Assembly (NCBI GenBank): GCA_958299035.1 | Contig: CATQJL010000112.1 | Coordinates: 17,460,880 to 17,524,879 of the forward strand | Direction of reading: 5' to 3' | DNA length: 64,000 bases | Source of the DNA: Cylicocyclus nassatus | Lineage: Eukaryota > Nematoda > Chromadorea > Rhabditida > Strongylidae | Shown: in pieces, positions 46,062 through 56,785 of the stretch | Position numbering within the stretch: the stretch's first letter is position 1 | Layout: each line of letters begins with the position of its first letter | Position numbers and translations under genes: made by a program | The notes under the pieces: model-generated | Told to the model about the DNA's origin: nothing | The model's database searches: none | The model's input: the letters and a program-made list of their open reading frames with translations, nothing else

Positions 46062-46744
46062 TTAAGGCTACGTTCAGAGTTGCCGTGTGCTGGGGCTGTG
46101 CCGATGCCATAACGGCGTCCGAACTGTCCTGCACTGCCCCGCATTGATCTTTGTTGTAAAAATTTAAAAAATCTTTAATCTAAAAATCTAAAAATCAAAA
46201 TCAAAAAAAATGATAATAAAGTAAAATAAAAATAAAAATGAAATAAAAATCAATAATAATATAAAAAATCTAGATCTAAAATCTAAAAACTGCTGAATAA
46301 GTGCAGGAATATGTTCGATTACTGGACCTTATATCATTATTGGAAGGTGCCCACAAATTTGCGAAAAAAACTGCACCAATTGCTGCAGAGGATAAGGAGC
46401 TCAAGGAGAAATTTAAAATGAGTGCTACATTAGATAAAGGCTTTTAATTTTTCTGATCACTTTCAAGGGCACGGATTGGAAGAAGACAGTCGGTGACTAC
46501 TCAGGAGTATGCTTACAAACCATGCTACCGCTTTACATTTGAAGTTCCCTCATGAAAAACTCTGGAAATCTCTACGTCCAAAATGATTATTGTAGATGTA
46601 AAGTTTCTGTCATGAAAAATTCTTCTTTTTCATTTCTTTGCCTGTTTAAGCTAATTTTGATTACAGATTTGATAATTACACCCTGTTGAATAAGGTTATA
46701 CAAAAAATATCTGCGAAAAAGAGCACAACTAAAGTTTATAAATA

Positions 46745-47702
46745 TTAGGTGGGTGCAAAAGTTCGATCGCCAATTTTTCAAGAAATCATAACTTCCTTTC
46801 GACTCGATGAATCTCTTTGCATTCATACCCATTTGAAAGGAGAAAGCCTTTCTCTTTACAGAAGTTTCTTTGATTTGAAATGAGAAAGTTCGAGAATCAA
46901 AAGCAATTGAGGAAAAGTACTCAATTTACATTTTTTGAGCAGGGTCACGAAAAATTCTGGAAAATTGTGTGTGACAGAGAAAATTATGCTCTTTAATACA
47001 GTGGCTTTCCCATGAATCAAAACGGAAAAAATCGAGAGTTAGAGGCAATTAAAGAGAATTGCTTCAGTTTTGCAAATTTTAAGCATGTTCAAAAAAGCCT
47101 AAGAACGTCCTCGAAAAGACGGGAAGTCAAGAACATGCGTTTCATGACCTTTCCATTCTAGCTGAGCGAGTTTTGAGCTAATCAAGAGCAATTTTGATTT
47201 TTGTGAGAAACGCACATCCGAAAATTCGAAAAAATCACGACAAAAATCAAAGTTGCCTTCGCTCAGCTCGAAGCTCGCTCAGGTACAAAAAGAAGGTCAC
47301 AAAACCCATGTTCATTACCTTTCGTCTTTTCTGTGACGTTTTTAGGCCTTTTTGAGCATGCTCAAAAATTGCAAAATTGAAGTAATTCTCTTTATTTGCT
47401 TTTAACTCTCGATCTTTTTCGTTTTAAATCATAGAAAAGGCGCCACAGTAATGAGCATAATTTTCTAGAACAAATAAAAGTACTTCAAGAATTTTTTGTG
47501 ACCCTACTTGAAAAACGCCAATTTTGAGTATTTTTATTCAATTGCTTTTAACTTTTGAATTTATTCATGCCAACTCACGGCAAAGGTACTGCTGTAGAGA
47601 GAATGGTCTTTTCAAATGGATTTAGTTAAAGGAAATTCATTGAGTTTGATGGTAACTATGATTTCTCGAAAAAGTGGCGAACGAACTTTTGCACCCACCT
47701 AA
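46745..47702. mobile_element. Mariner-type hairpin element, copy C
   Basis: Ends TTAGGTGGGTGCAAAAGTTC and its inverse; TA on the left, AA on the right where TA is expected. Same insertion as in A and B. Confidence 0.85.
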
Positions 47703-48197
47703 AACAATTTAAAGAGTACAGACATATTTGGTCTCGACTTTGGTAGGCTCTACCATTCGCAGAAAGCTGGTACGCGCTGCAGTTGATATGTATGAAAGTG
47801 TTTGCTAAGATGTCGGCGCGGCTCCTCCTCTTTCTCATCTTCTATCAAAGGAATGGGTTTAGACATAAGAAAATGAAGAAACCTCAGAACATGTCAGCAT
47901 CACTCGAAGATGTTATGCGTTAGAGGGGAAAAGTCAAGTTTTCTGCTTTACGTGAACGCTTTTGCATTTTTCAGGATTTCATCGCCATGCTAATTCGGAA
48001 TGTTTCATGAAATTATTTGAGCTTTGTCAGCTTTATTGCTGGGTCGTTAATGTTTCGAAATGTTGTTTGAAAGCTTTGATCTCTTATCCCTAGTTTATCG
48101 ATGCTTCCTAACGCCAATTTCGCCAATACATCAATGAAATTTCCAATTTCGTATATCAAAAACCAAAATATACTGCGATTATATTGAGGTTACTCAC

Positions 48198-48272
48198 ATA
48201 AATAGCCGTTGAGAACGCATCCTTTACCACTATACTTTCGTTTCTTCGACGATCTTGTGGCTTTTCAATCAT
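48198..48272 (-). CDS. Candidate first coding exon, minus strand, copy C
   Basis: Counterpart of 1323-1397 with one residue change (Leu to Val) and the same GTGAGT donor. Same doubts apply. Confidence 0.2.
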
Positions 48273-48690
48273 TTTTACAAAAAGTATACACTAGTCTAGT
48301 CTTCTCATAGCTGAAAAAGTTCATTACCGCTGGTGCACTCAAGCGGCCAAATTGCTCGTCAGAACAAGCTATATTTTTGTATACGAAAGGCAAAAATAAT
48401 AAAAAATTACGAAGGTATTTTCTTTTCGGTTTTTACGCCAGTTTTGATAATTTTCAGAAAAAGCGCTTGTAAAAAACCGAAAATTTCTATTTGTGCTTGC
48501 AATATAGACTTAAATGCGAACAGGCCAACACATATTGCTTTGTCTACATCTTTCGGTTCTCATTTATTTAATTACAAAACAAACACGATATCTTTCTACG
48601 AATCTCTTATCGAAGATTATAAGTATAAGAAAGTTTGAGGGTGGTAAAGCTCATTCCTTCGAAGGTCATTAAATTTTATTTTTCATCTCA

Positions 48691-49145
48691 CAAGGGGAGG
48701 ATACCAACATTAGTTGGCAACTGAAGATGAGATGTATATCATCAGATGCGCTTTTGAACGCTGGTTCCAAATCTGCTTTCCTTTCTTACGGAATAAATTT
48801 CCGAAAGGAGTTCTCAGCGTTTGAATGTTCAAATTTGCCAGGCTTAAAATCAGCGAAAAAGTTCTAAAACAACACCCATTGGATTTCCACCGGCTTTGTT
48901 CCTTCCTTGCAAGCAATATACTCGAATACAAAAATGATATTCCACTTTCCGGTGTTTTCGTACGGCTTTTCGCCAATTTTAGGTCACCTAAACCTTGAAA
49001 AATTTGGACATTCATACGCTCATAACTTCTTTCGGAAACTTATTCCGCAGAAAAGGAAAGCAGATTTGGAATCAGCTTTCAAAGGCGCGTTTACTGACCT
49101 GCATCTCATCTTCAGTCACCAACTAATGCTGGTATCCTTCCCTTG
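48691..49145. mobile_element. CAAGGG-type MITE, 455 bp, copy C
   Basis: Same insertion as 1812-2266, with TCA on both sides. Absent from copy B. Confidence 0.85.
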
Positions 49146-49751
49146 TCAGTTAACGTAGAACCAAAGTGCGAATGTTTTAAGGATATCTAAGAAGAGATAA
49201 CTGCTGACCACTGCTTTTGTGATACATCATAAATTAGAGTGCTCGCCTCAAAACGCTGATCTCAAAACTAAAATCATTATCTGCGGAATGCTTTTTTTTC
49301 AAAGAAATAGTGCCAGTGAAAGCGAACGCAAACATATCCGCGCCGGCAGTTGTGCACTAATTGACAACGCTAACCGCTAAACTCTTTGACACTTTCAGCA
49401 CCTATCAACATTAGTCGTATTCTTGTGCAAACACATTAGATCTGAAAAAATACGGTGTTTGTAAAGAATCTTTGCCGATAACGAACACAGTTTTGAAATT
49501 AGTGTCCCAAAACGAATGTCATGACATATGTCACATATCAAAAGGTCAAGGTCAGCAATTTTCCCTTCCCCGTTCGTAGCTTTGATTTGTCAAATGACAT
49601 GTTTATACAGTGTTTAAATCTAGTCTCCCGCGATGGCATGAGGAACATCCAGTTTCAAAGTGCAGTATTATGCAATCATAATTTGCAAGTTTGGTTAGTG
49701 AGTTAGTGCTAACCTCGTTTACACGCTAACTTGTTGATACCTCACGGAGTT

Positions 49752-49779
49752 AACTTGTTGATAACTAGCTACCAGATTT
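49752..49779 (+). promoter_or_regulatory. Single 28-bp GATA-containing unit before TTL gene C
   Basis: Only one unit with one TGATAA core, against two in A and B, again ending at the upstream ATG. Confidence 0.4.
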
Positions 49780-50426
49780 ATGTGGAGTAATTGGTTTTCT
49801 CAAACCACTGCTCGTTATATGACAGACAAAAATTATAATTTGCGAATACTGATCTTCTTGTGCATTCTCCCATCATGCGACTGTATTTCTATTTCTAGCC
49901 ACCCAGTTGAAGTAGTTGGGATACTGCGTTGTAACACCAAACCCGCTGTTAACGTGGATATGATGCTGGTAGAAAAAGGAGCTTGTGAGTTAGAACTGCA
50001 ACTGAGCTCAATTCAAACTATAATTTCAGCTTCCAGACGAATCCTGGCTCTTTCCGAATCGCGCCGCCAAGGTTCTTTCAGAATTTCAGGCCATGCTAGA
50101 GATACAACCCGAACACGACTTTTCATCTATCATAGATGCAACTATAAAGGGGTACAGCTTGTTTACTCTTTCCCGATGAACAACTGGATTTCCAGAAGAA
50201 TGACAATGTAGCAAACTTATATCACACGAATGCTGTTTAGATTGGCTACAAGAAGCTCACCATAAAGATCCCACAATATCGTGTACACAAAGTCAAAGGA
50301 GTATCAAAAAATCTCTACAGTACAAGACTACTGGAACTCGCCGAGGAGCACAAGCACAACGGACAAAGGATCGATGTCGTTGAAGGGCTTCCCGCAGTAA
50401 TGGTTGCAAGAAACCGGGGCGGCTAA
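49780..50426 (+). CDS. Transthyretin-like (TTL) secreted protein, copy C; diverged paralogue
   Basis: Exons 49780-49984, 50030-50151 and 50241-50426, giving 170 residues from the first ATG. All splice sites are kept (45-nt intron 1, 89-nt intron 2). All length changes against A are multiples of three: two codons lost before the signal, one in exon 2, four gained in exon 3 (EEHKHNGQRIDVVEGLP). The internal ATG and the TTACAG acceptor of A and B are lost; another ATG at 49819 (MTDKNYNLRILIFLC) may serve. Core motifs RCNTKPAVNVD, GSFRISGH, IYHRCNY and IGYKKLTIKIPQYRV are kept. Frame-preserving indels with many residue changes indicate a working gene evolving a different surface. Confidence 0.85.
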
Positions 50427-51108
50427 GTTACACAAGATGAATAAAGACTTCCTCATTCGACCGCAACTTTTAGGTGTATGGGACATGGGTTGAAGTCAGT
50501 CATATGCACATGAACAAGACTCAAAGATGCACCTGTCATAGAAGCATACGCCTTCTTCTCTTTCTTCTTCTTGTCATTCCTCTAAGCAATTAAGCTTAAT
50601 TTTGAAGTCCTCCATGATATTGCTTTTTTGCAATAATTTTTAGTTTGCCGCAAGACTAAGATGGGAAAAAGAAAGACAAAAAAATGAAGTCCTGCGTCAG
50701 ACAAAATAAGGCATGAGTGCAGTACTCAAATTTGAGCCACTTCATACTTCTTACCTAAGCTTTGCTCTCGTTTTCACATTTTACTGGCAATGAGATAATA
50801 GGTAGTAAAATCAGCTTTTTCGGCTAAACGCTCCAAAGACTCTATAAATTTTACGTAAGCGTTCTTGAAGGCGCACGGGATCTGGCTGTAAACCCACATG
50901 TATTGCATTCCCGTCTTAACACCGCTGAATTTGTGTAAACAATGCCGTTGAGCACGAAAATTCAACGTGGACCGCTTAAGTTGGTTCGCACCTGCCTGAG
51001 GCATGTTGGAAGCTTTTACGATATTGCGCAAAACTCTCGGTTCTAGACTGCGCAGGTGCAAGACTTGGGTCAAGATCCAAGATTGAAAGCGCGTCATTAA
51101 TAAGAGTA

Positions 51109-51349
51109 TCGTTTATACGTTGACCGTAACGACTGCTGACCGCGCGGCGCTGCGCGTGCATGATGTTTTCGTAGAAAAAATGAATAGAAAGAAAACAGAG
51201 GATTCCTCTGATCTTTATAATGTAGAAAAGAAACAAAGAATTCTTTTCATCTTAAGCCACGGTCTAACTTGTCACTTTTTCGCAAGTTTAGAAGGCACGC
51301 GTCGCAGTCGCCACGCGGTCGGCAGTCCGTACGGTCAACGAATGAACGA
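51109..51349. mobile_element. TCGTT-ended MITE, 241 bp, copy C
   Basis: Same insertion as 32068-32308, with TA on both sides; absent from copy A. Confidence 0.88.
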
Positions 51350-52880
51350 TACATTTGCCAAGGATGGAAACACGTGAATTTGGTTTGTCTGGTACCCTCG
51401 CAGAGGTGTCATTTACACATAGAGTTTTCCCCTATAGGGCTAGTATTGGCTAATGCACGCGAACTCTGGCTTTACCCTCGACTAACCAAACTCTTCAATT
51501 TCTCTTGAAGTTTAGACTTGACGTCGATGCAAACGTGATCACAAGTTTTTATCGATCTACCCACAATTCTCGTCCAAGGTCCTCGGGCACGAGACGTTAG
51601 CAACACTGCTCCTTGTATAAGCATTTGACAGAAGCGAGCATATGTGATTTTGCTTCGTTTCTAAACAGTTCGCAGCAAACGTTGTTGTTCAAAACTAGGG
51701 AGAAGGAAAACAGAAGAAGACAGTGAAGACATATGAAGTAATTTTGGAAAAAAGTAATGCCTACAGTTGAATCACAGTTTTCTTGTAATGTTTATAAGTC
51801 ATCATCTGATTTGATAGCCTAGTAGAACTATTTCAGCAATTCATATGTTTGCTTGTTAAAGTCACCTTCTTTGAAAGCAGGAAGTATGCAGGAGCAAGGG
51901 CTCTTTTACAAAGTGCTGGAAATCATTCGATATATCGGTAGCTGATAACCTTATATTACGGATGCTCGAAAAACTTCAAAAAAGACCAAACAGTAACTAC
52001 TAAGCCGGACGTCGGCAACTTGTAGAAATAGGTTTGTATCCAACCTATCTACACCTTTTGAGTTCGATCAGAGCTTGGCACAAAATAAATATCAAACTTC
52101 AACGTCTACAGGAAAGACCAAAAAGAAGAATGGTCCGAAGTGTGTGCAGAGTCTCAGAAACATCGTTAGACATAACTACAAGCACGATAGGACAAATACG
52201 AAAATTATGTAAAAGTTAAGTGAATGAAGGGCGCGTATTTTTTTCTTGAAAGTCTCCTATCACCGCCAAAAAATAGTTTGTTTCTGCAGCACACAGGTAA
52301 CGATCTAGCACCAAATTCAGTATAAATTCATTGTGTGGGATAGGAGCAAAGCTTGAATTTATCTTACGCACATAAAGAGTGTTTCAACTCATTTTGCAGG
52401 TTAGGATAGCAATGCCATTCCAATGCCACTTTAAACTTATCGCAACCAAAGGAGTAAAAGAAAATGGCGTAATCTTATATATAAAGCTAAATGTCTGCTT
52501 GTCTGTCTGTCTTCTGTATGTCTGTGCGTACAATACACTTTCAGAATTTGCAAAATTTCCGTGAATGTCGCAAAATCGCCGGAATTCCGCGACATTCTGG
52601 GAATTTCGCGAAATCCACGAATCACGCAAACTACGCAGCGCCATAACTTCCTTCGGAATGGATCTATTCTAAATTGACAGTAGCATTGTATACAGTTTGT
52701 CAAGGAAGATCTTTTGATATATAGTATGTTCTCGATATTCCGTTTCCACTTTTCTCAAATTCTTCTGCGGAGGTCTTTTTGCAAGAACTTAACGCAGCGT
52801 CTGTTCGATGTAAAAGATGACAGTAAGTACCATTCGATAGAACTGTTCTTGCAGATTATAGGTCGCTATAAAGTAGCCTG

Positions 52881-54602
52881 CTCTTGCTAGTCAGATGTGA
52901 TTTTCGTAATCAGCAGATCAGATAACTATATTAAGCAAGCTTCCGAGAAGTTCAGGTCATCTCATTTTTTCCCGTTTTACGCTCTGAAGCTCGCCGATGG
53001 ATTTGCCCTATTGATGGTCTTGGATTGTAACGAAACTTCGCTTATAGTAGAGGTTTGCACACGCACACGCGGTTTACGAGAATTGTGGTCTTTGAGGAAT
53101 ACAGGGTCTTTTTGCAGAGAGAACTTCGTCTTCACTTTTCGCGCATCTCTCAGAAAACTTGCCCGCTTTCTTATAGGTTATTACTGGAAACTGCATGTCT
53201 CAGGCTCCAGTCACAAAGTTGAGTTACGAGCCTACGAAAACACGCCCTCATGAATTTTGACGACGGCGGTTATTCGTGCTTCTGCTTAGTTGAATATCAA
53301 AGCAGTTTCAAGCGCAGATCTATCTAACTATCAAATCCAACACAGGAAGATCTGTCAAGTTAAGCGATGCGAACAGATTTGATCAGCGTGTTATACAACC
53401 GCTCAAGATGGAATGTCGGCGAGGTATAGTGTGGGCCCCAGCCAGCTTCCCGTAGATACCTCCGCGACGCATACGCTACGCGCGCTCTGTTGACGCTTCT
53501 CATCCCACTCATGAACAAAAAAGCATTTTTACGTGAACATAGGAGTGGAAAGAGAAGTGGAACCCCTCCAATCTCAGCTCGAGAAAAGCTTAAGCAGAAA
53601 AGGACGCTTCTACAACTTCCACTACCACTTAGTTTCTAATTAGTTTCATGGACATAGTATGGTACTGATGAGTGAAAATCGTAGAAGTAAAGGATCATTT
53701 CAAGAAACATTCCTTCTGTAATCATTTGAAATCTGAGAAATGTAAGCTCGAGAGCGTAATTGTACAAGCAGGAGCTTCAGTGTCGCATTGAAAAAAAACG
53801 AAAAGCATCTATACAAAACAAACCTAGTAGGATAATGCGCTAAGTCCGTGAGAGAAACATTTAAGGGTGAATTCTCCCTAAAGTAGGCTCAATCTTCACT
53901 ACAAGGAAAAAACGAGAACTTTCCGAGACAGAGCTCCCAGGACTGATTTCAGACTTTTAAGGGTGAAAACTTATCAACATCAGCTGTCGTGGGTCGTTCA
54001 ACTCTAATATGAAGAGATTACAGAAAAAACAAAGTCAGCGAAGAGAAAAACGCATAAAAACCACTGGAGCCTGGGACGAACAACGCACTGAAGGCATGCG
54101 CTGCGTGAGCGGCGCGGAGGTACATATGGGAAGCTGGCTGGGGTCCGCACTATATGAGACTTTCACATTTTGGGCAAAATTCATAAGGATATGTTTTCGT
54201 AGGCTCGTAACTCGGCGATTTTTGTAGACTGGAGCCTGAGACATTCACCACTGGATGGTACAGTTGCTAGTAACTTTAAACTATAAAAGCAAGCAGGCAA
54301 GCTCTTTGAGAGGTGCGCGAGAAGTGAAGACGAAGTTATGAACCTTCGTAACTCAATTACAATTACTTCACCGTATCTCCGCAAAAAGACCCTGTATTCC
54401 TCAAAGACGTAAATAGCGTGTTCGAAAACCTCCATAAGCGAAGTTTCCTTACAATTAATCATCAATATTTGGCCAAAATCCATCGGTGAGCTTCAGAGCG
54501 TAAAACGGGAAAAAATGAGATAACCCGAGCATCTCGGAAAACTTGCTTGATAGAGGTTCTCTAAGCTGCTGATTGCGAAAATCACATCTGATTAGCAAGA
54601 GA
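52881..54602. mobile_element. Foldback element, copy C, with a nested MITE
   Basis: Same CTCTTGC ends as the A and B copies. The arms are shortened by small deletions and split by a 726-bp MITE at 53427-54152. Confidence 0.75.
53427..54152. mobile_element. TAGTG-ended MITE, 726 bp, nested
   Basis: Ends TAGTGTGGGCCCCAGCCAGC and the inverse of TAGTGCGGACCCCAGCCAGC, with about 40 bases of terminal inverted repeat and TA on both sides. The related foldback copies read GAGGTATGAGAT through the site, confirming a TA target. No transposase is visible. Confidence 0.9.
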
Positions 54603-54924
54603 GCTTCATATATCAGGGTCATGGTGAGTGAGATTTAGAACGACATGATTTTTCCAGAATTCACCAGCCTTACCATTCCTAAGGATAAAACTCTGCGGTT
54701 ACTTTCCAGCGCTCCAGAATTTACAGAAGAAATGCTATTGGAAGGTTCTTGAAGTTCAATGTTTCAACGGGTTTTTTAATGATATGCCATTATTTACGAG
54801 CAGTGGAAATGAATGTGTAATTTATTTGCCTTTTGCGCAATCTATCAAGCGGTAAATGCATGAAATCTATTCTCTTCAAGGCAATCTAAAAATTCTTGTT
54901 TCAGGCCAATTCTTACGAGAACCG

Positions 54925-55103
54925 ATGTACTCTTCAATAACAGTGACATTCTTCTCATGCATTCTGGTAATCACAGCCCAACCAAACAAAAAACTGCAAA
55001 TGACTTTGTATAAACTCCTCACTGATCTCAAAGACTATACGGGTACCCAGATAAATTGGCAGAGGCTTGTGCCAATTTTTATTCAAAACCAGTTGTTCCT
55101 TAA
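54925..55103 (+). pseudogene. Small secreted-protein gene, copy C, frameshifted
   Basis: Signal peptide MYSSITVTFFSCILVITAQ and PNKKLQMTLYKLLTDLKDYT are intact. One base is missing at about 55045 (GGGTACCC against GGGTAACCC in A and B). This moves translation into another frame that continues to 55161. The original frame would end at 55101-55103. Acceptor TTGTTTCAG is kept. Confidence 0.45.
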
Positions 55104-56785
55104 AAAATGCATTATTTTCGCAGACTTTGATGGACACTTGCGAGAAAGACGTGGAGTTTAGACTAGCCGCTCATGATCCTATTGATTCACAATGCCCGGA
55201 TTTTTGAATAAAATTTATAACAGCAGTTGTAGAAGACAAGCAGTTTAGAAAAGATCTTGCTGGTAAGCATTCAAATGATTTTCTTCTGCAGTTATGCCTC
55301 AAAATTCACATTATCCTAGGCTAAGGATTCTATGGGAACCGCGCTTGAATTCTGCGACAAGCACGACTATGGAGCTGTGACGAAACCACAAAAATCCGTT
55401 TTATCCGTTTTAAAAACTGAAATCCGTTTCGAAACAGCTTTGACAATCCTCCAAGATATATTTTGTGTATATGAAGTAATTGTTTCGCAATGATCACAGA
55501 TAAATTGGTGAAAGAAGTGAGCGGGATGAGAGGCGTGCTATTTCTACTCACTCGGTCCCTTCAGTTTTTGATAAATTCAAAAAAAATGTAGACTATCCTT
55601 GCATTCACTCGCAAATGATCAGAATAATTCAAAATAATTTGTAAAATTTTTGAACAAATTAGCATTGTAAAAAAAATTTACAGGAGCACGCCACGCACCT
55701 TTGTTCGATAAAATTTCACGTCAAACCGGCCCCACCTAAAAAAAGTGTTTTTGAACAGCCACTGCTCCCCACTCAGACCTAAAAAAATGTCTGTCTGTAC
55801 TGCTTATGTTCCAAAATTCGGAAGATATATTCAGCCGAGGATTAGTCTTTCTTCAGTGATCTATTGAAGCCAACGCATATGATAATCTCCCATAACCTCT
55901 ACACCTCTTCCTCTTTTTCTCTCTCTCAACTCCCCCCCCCCCCAAAAAAAAAATTCTAACGAGTATCACCGATTACCTACCAAACTCGTCTATCTCCTTC
56001 AGCATTCATGGTCGGAAACTAAGACTGCCTACACCTAAAAAGGACCCTGCTCCCTCTATTGCATCTATGCTTAATACCCTTTTCAAGGTTCCTACCATAA
56101 TCCTACAGTAATGAGCGGAAAAATGTTCCATAAATCTAAGCCGAAAATAGTCAAACCACTTCTATAAACTAGACTACTTCCCTCTTAAACTTCATTTTAT
56201 TACCATGTCTGTCTATCAAAAAACAAACACGACTGCTCCGCTCAAATACACCCCATTTTTCCTTCTTTCACTCCGATAAACCTCGAAAATGCCTCTATTC
56301 TGAGACTTTGAGAATTCGCTGGTGTTTTGTGCAAGCTTGATAGCTGTCATTCATCATGGCGAATTGGGCGAACGGGGACGGAAGAGGAAGAGGAGGGCAC
56401 ATGCTTTGGCGCAAATTTGACAAATAATAATTTTTGAGTCGTAGAATTAGGCAAAGAATTAGTAGAAGGAAAGATAATTTACCCGGGCCACAAATAAAGT
56501 GGACCTTTACAGCAATGCAACAGTTCTCTACCCCGAGAATGGCAAATTCACCTCACTGGGTAAGCCACCTGTTACCTATGCGTAACTGTTAGAACTCACA
56601 ATTTCCACATTTCATTCGTCCCCTCTTCCCCCTGAACCCTTACCCTCTCTGACCCTAAACAATATTCTAGCACATTCGTCTATTCAACTCTTTCCACAAA
56701 TGTCTTCTCCTCGCTTCTCTTTCCGCCCCTCTTCCTCCTCTCGGGGGATGTTCCCGCATCGATCCTTGCCAATCTCGTCGGCAGC

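Larger units (their letters stand above)
43610..46744 (+). repeat. Segmental duplication, unit preceding copy C
   Basis: Collinear with 23733-27685, minus the 1394-bp foldback and plus two MITEs. An AT-rich, A-tract-like stretch of simple sequence lies at about 46155-46290. Confidence 0.85.
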
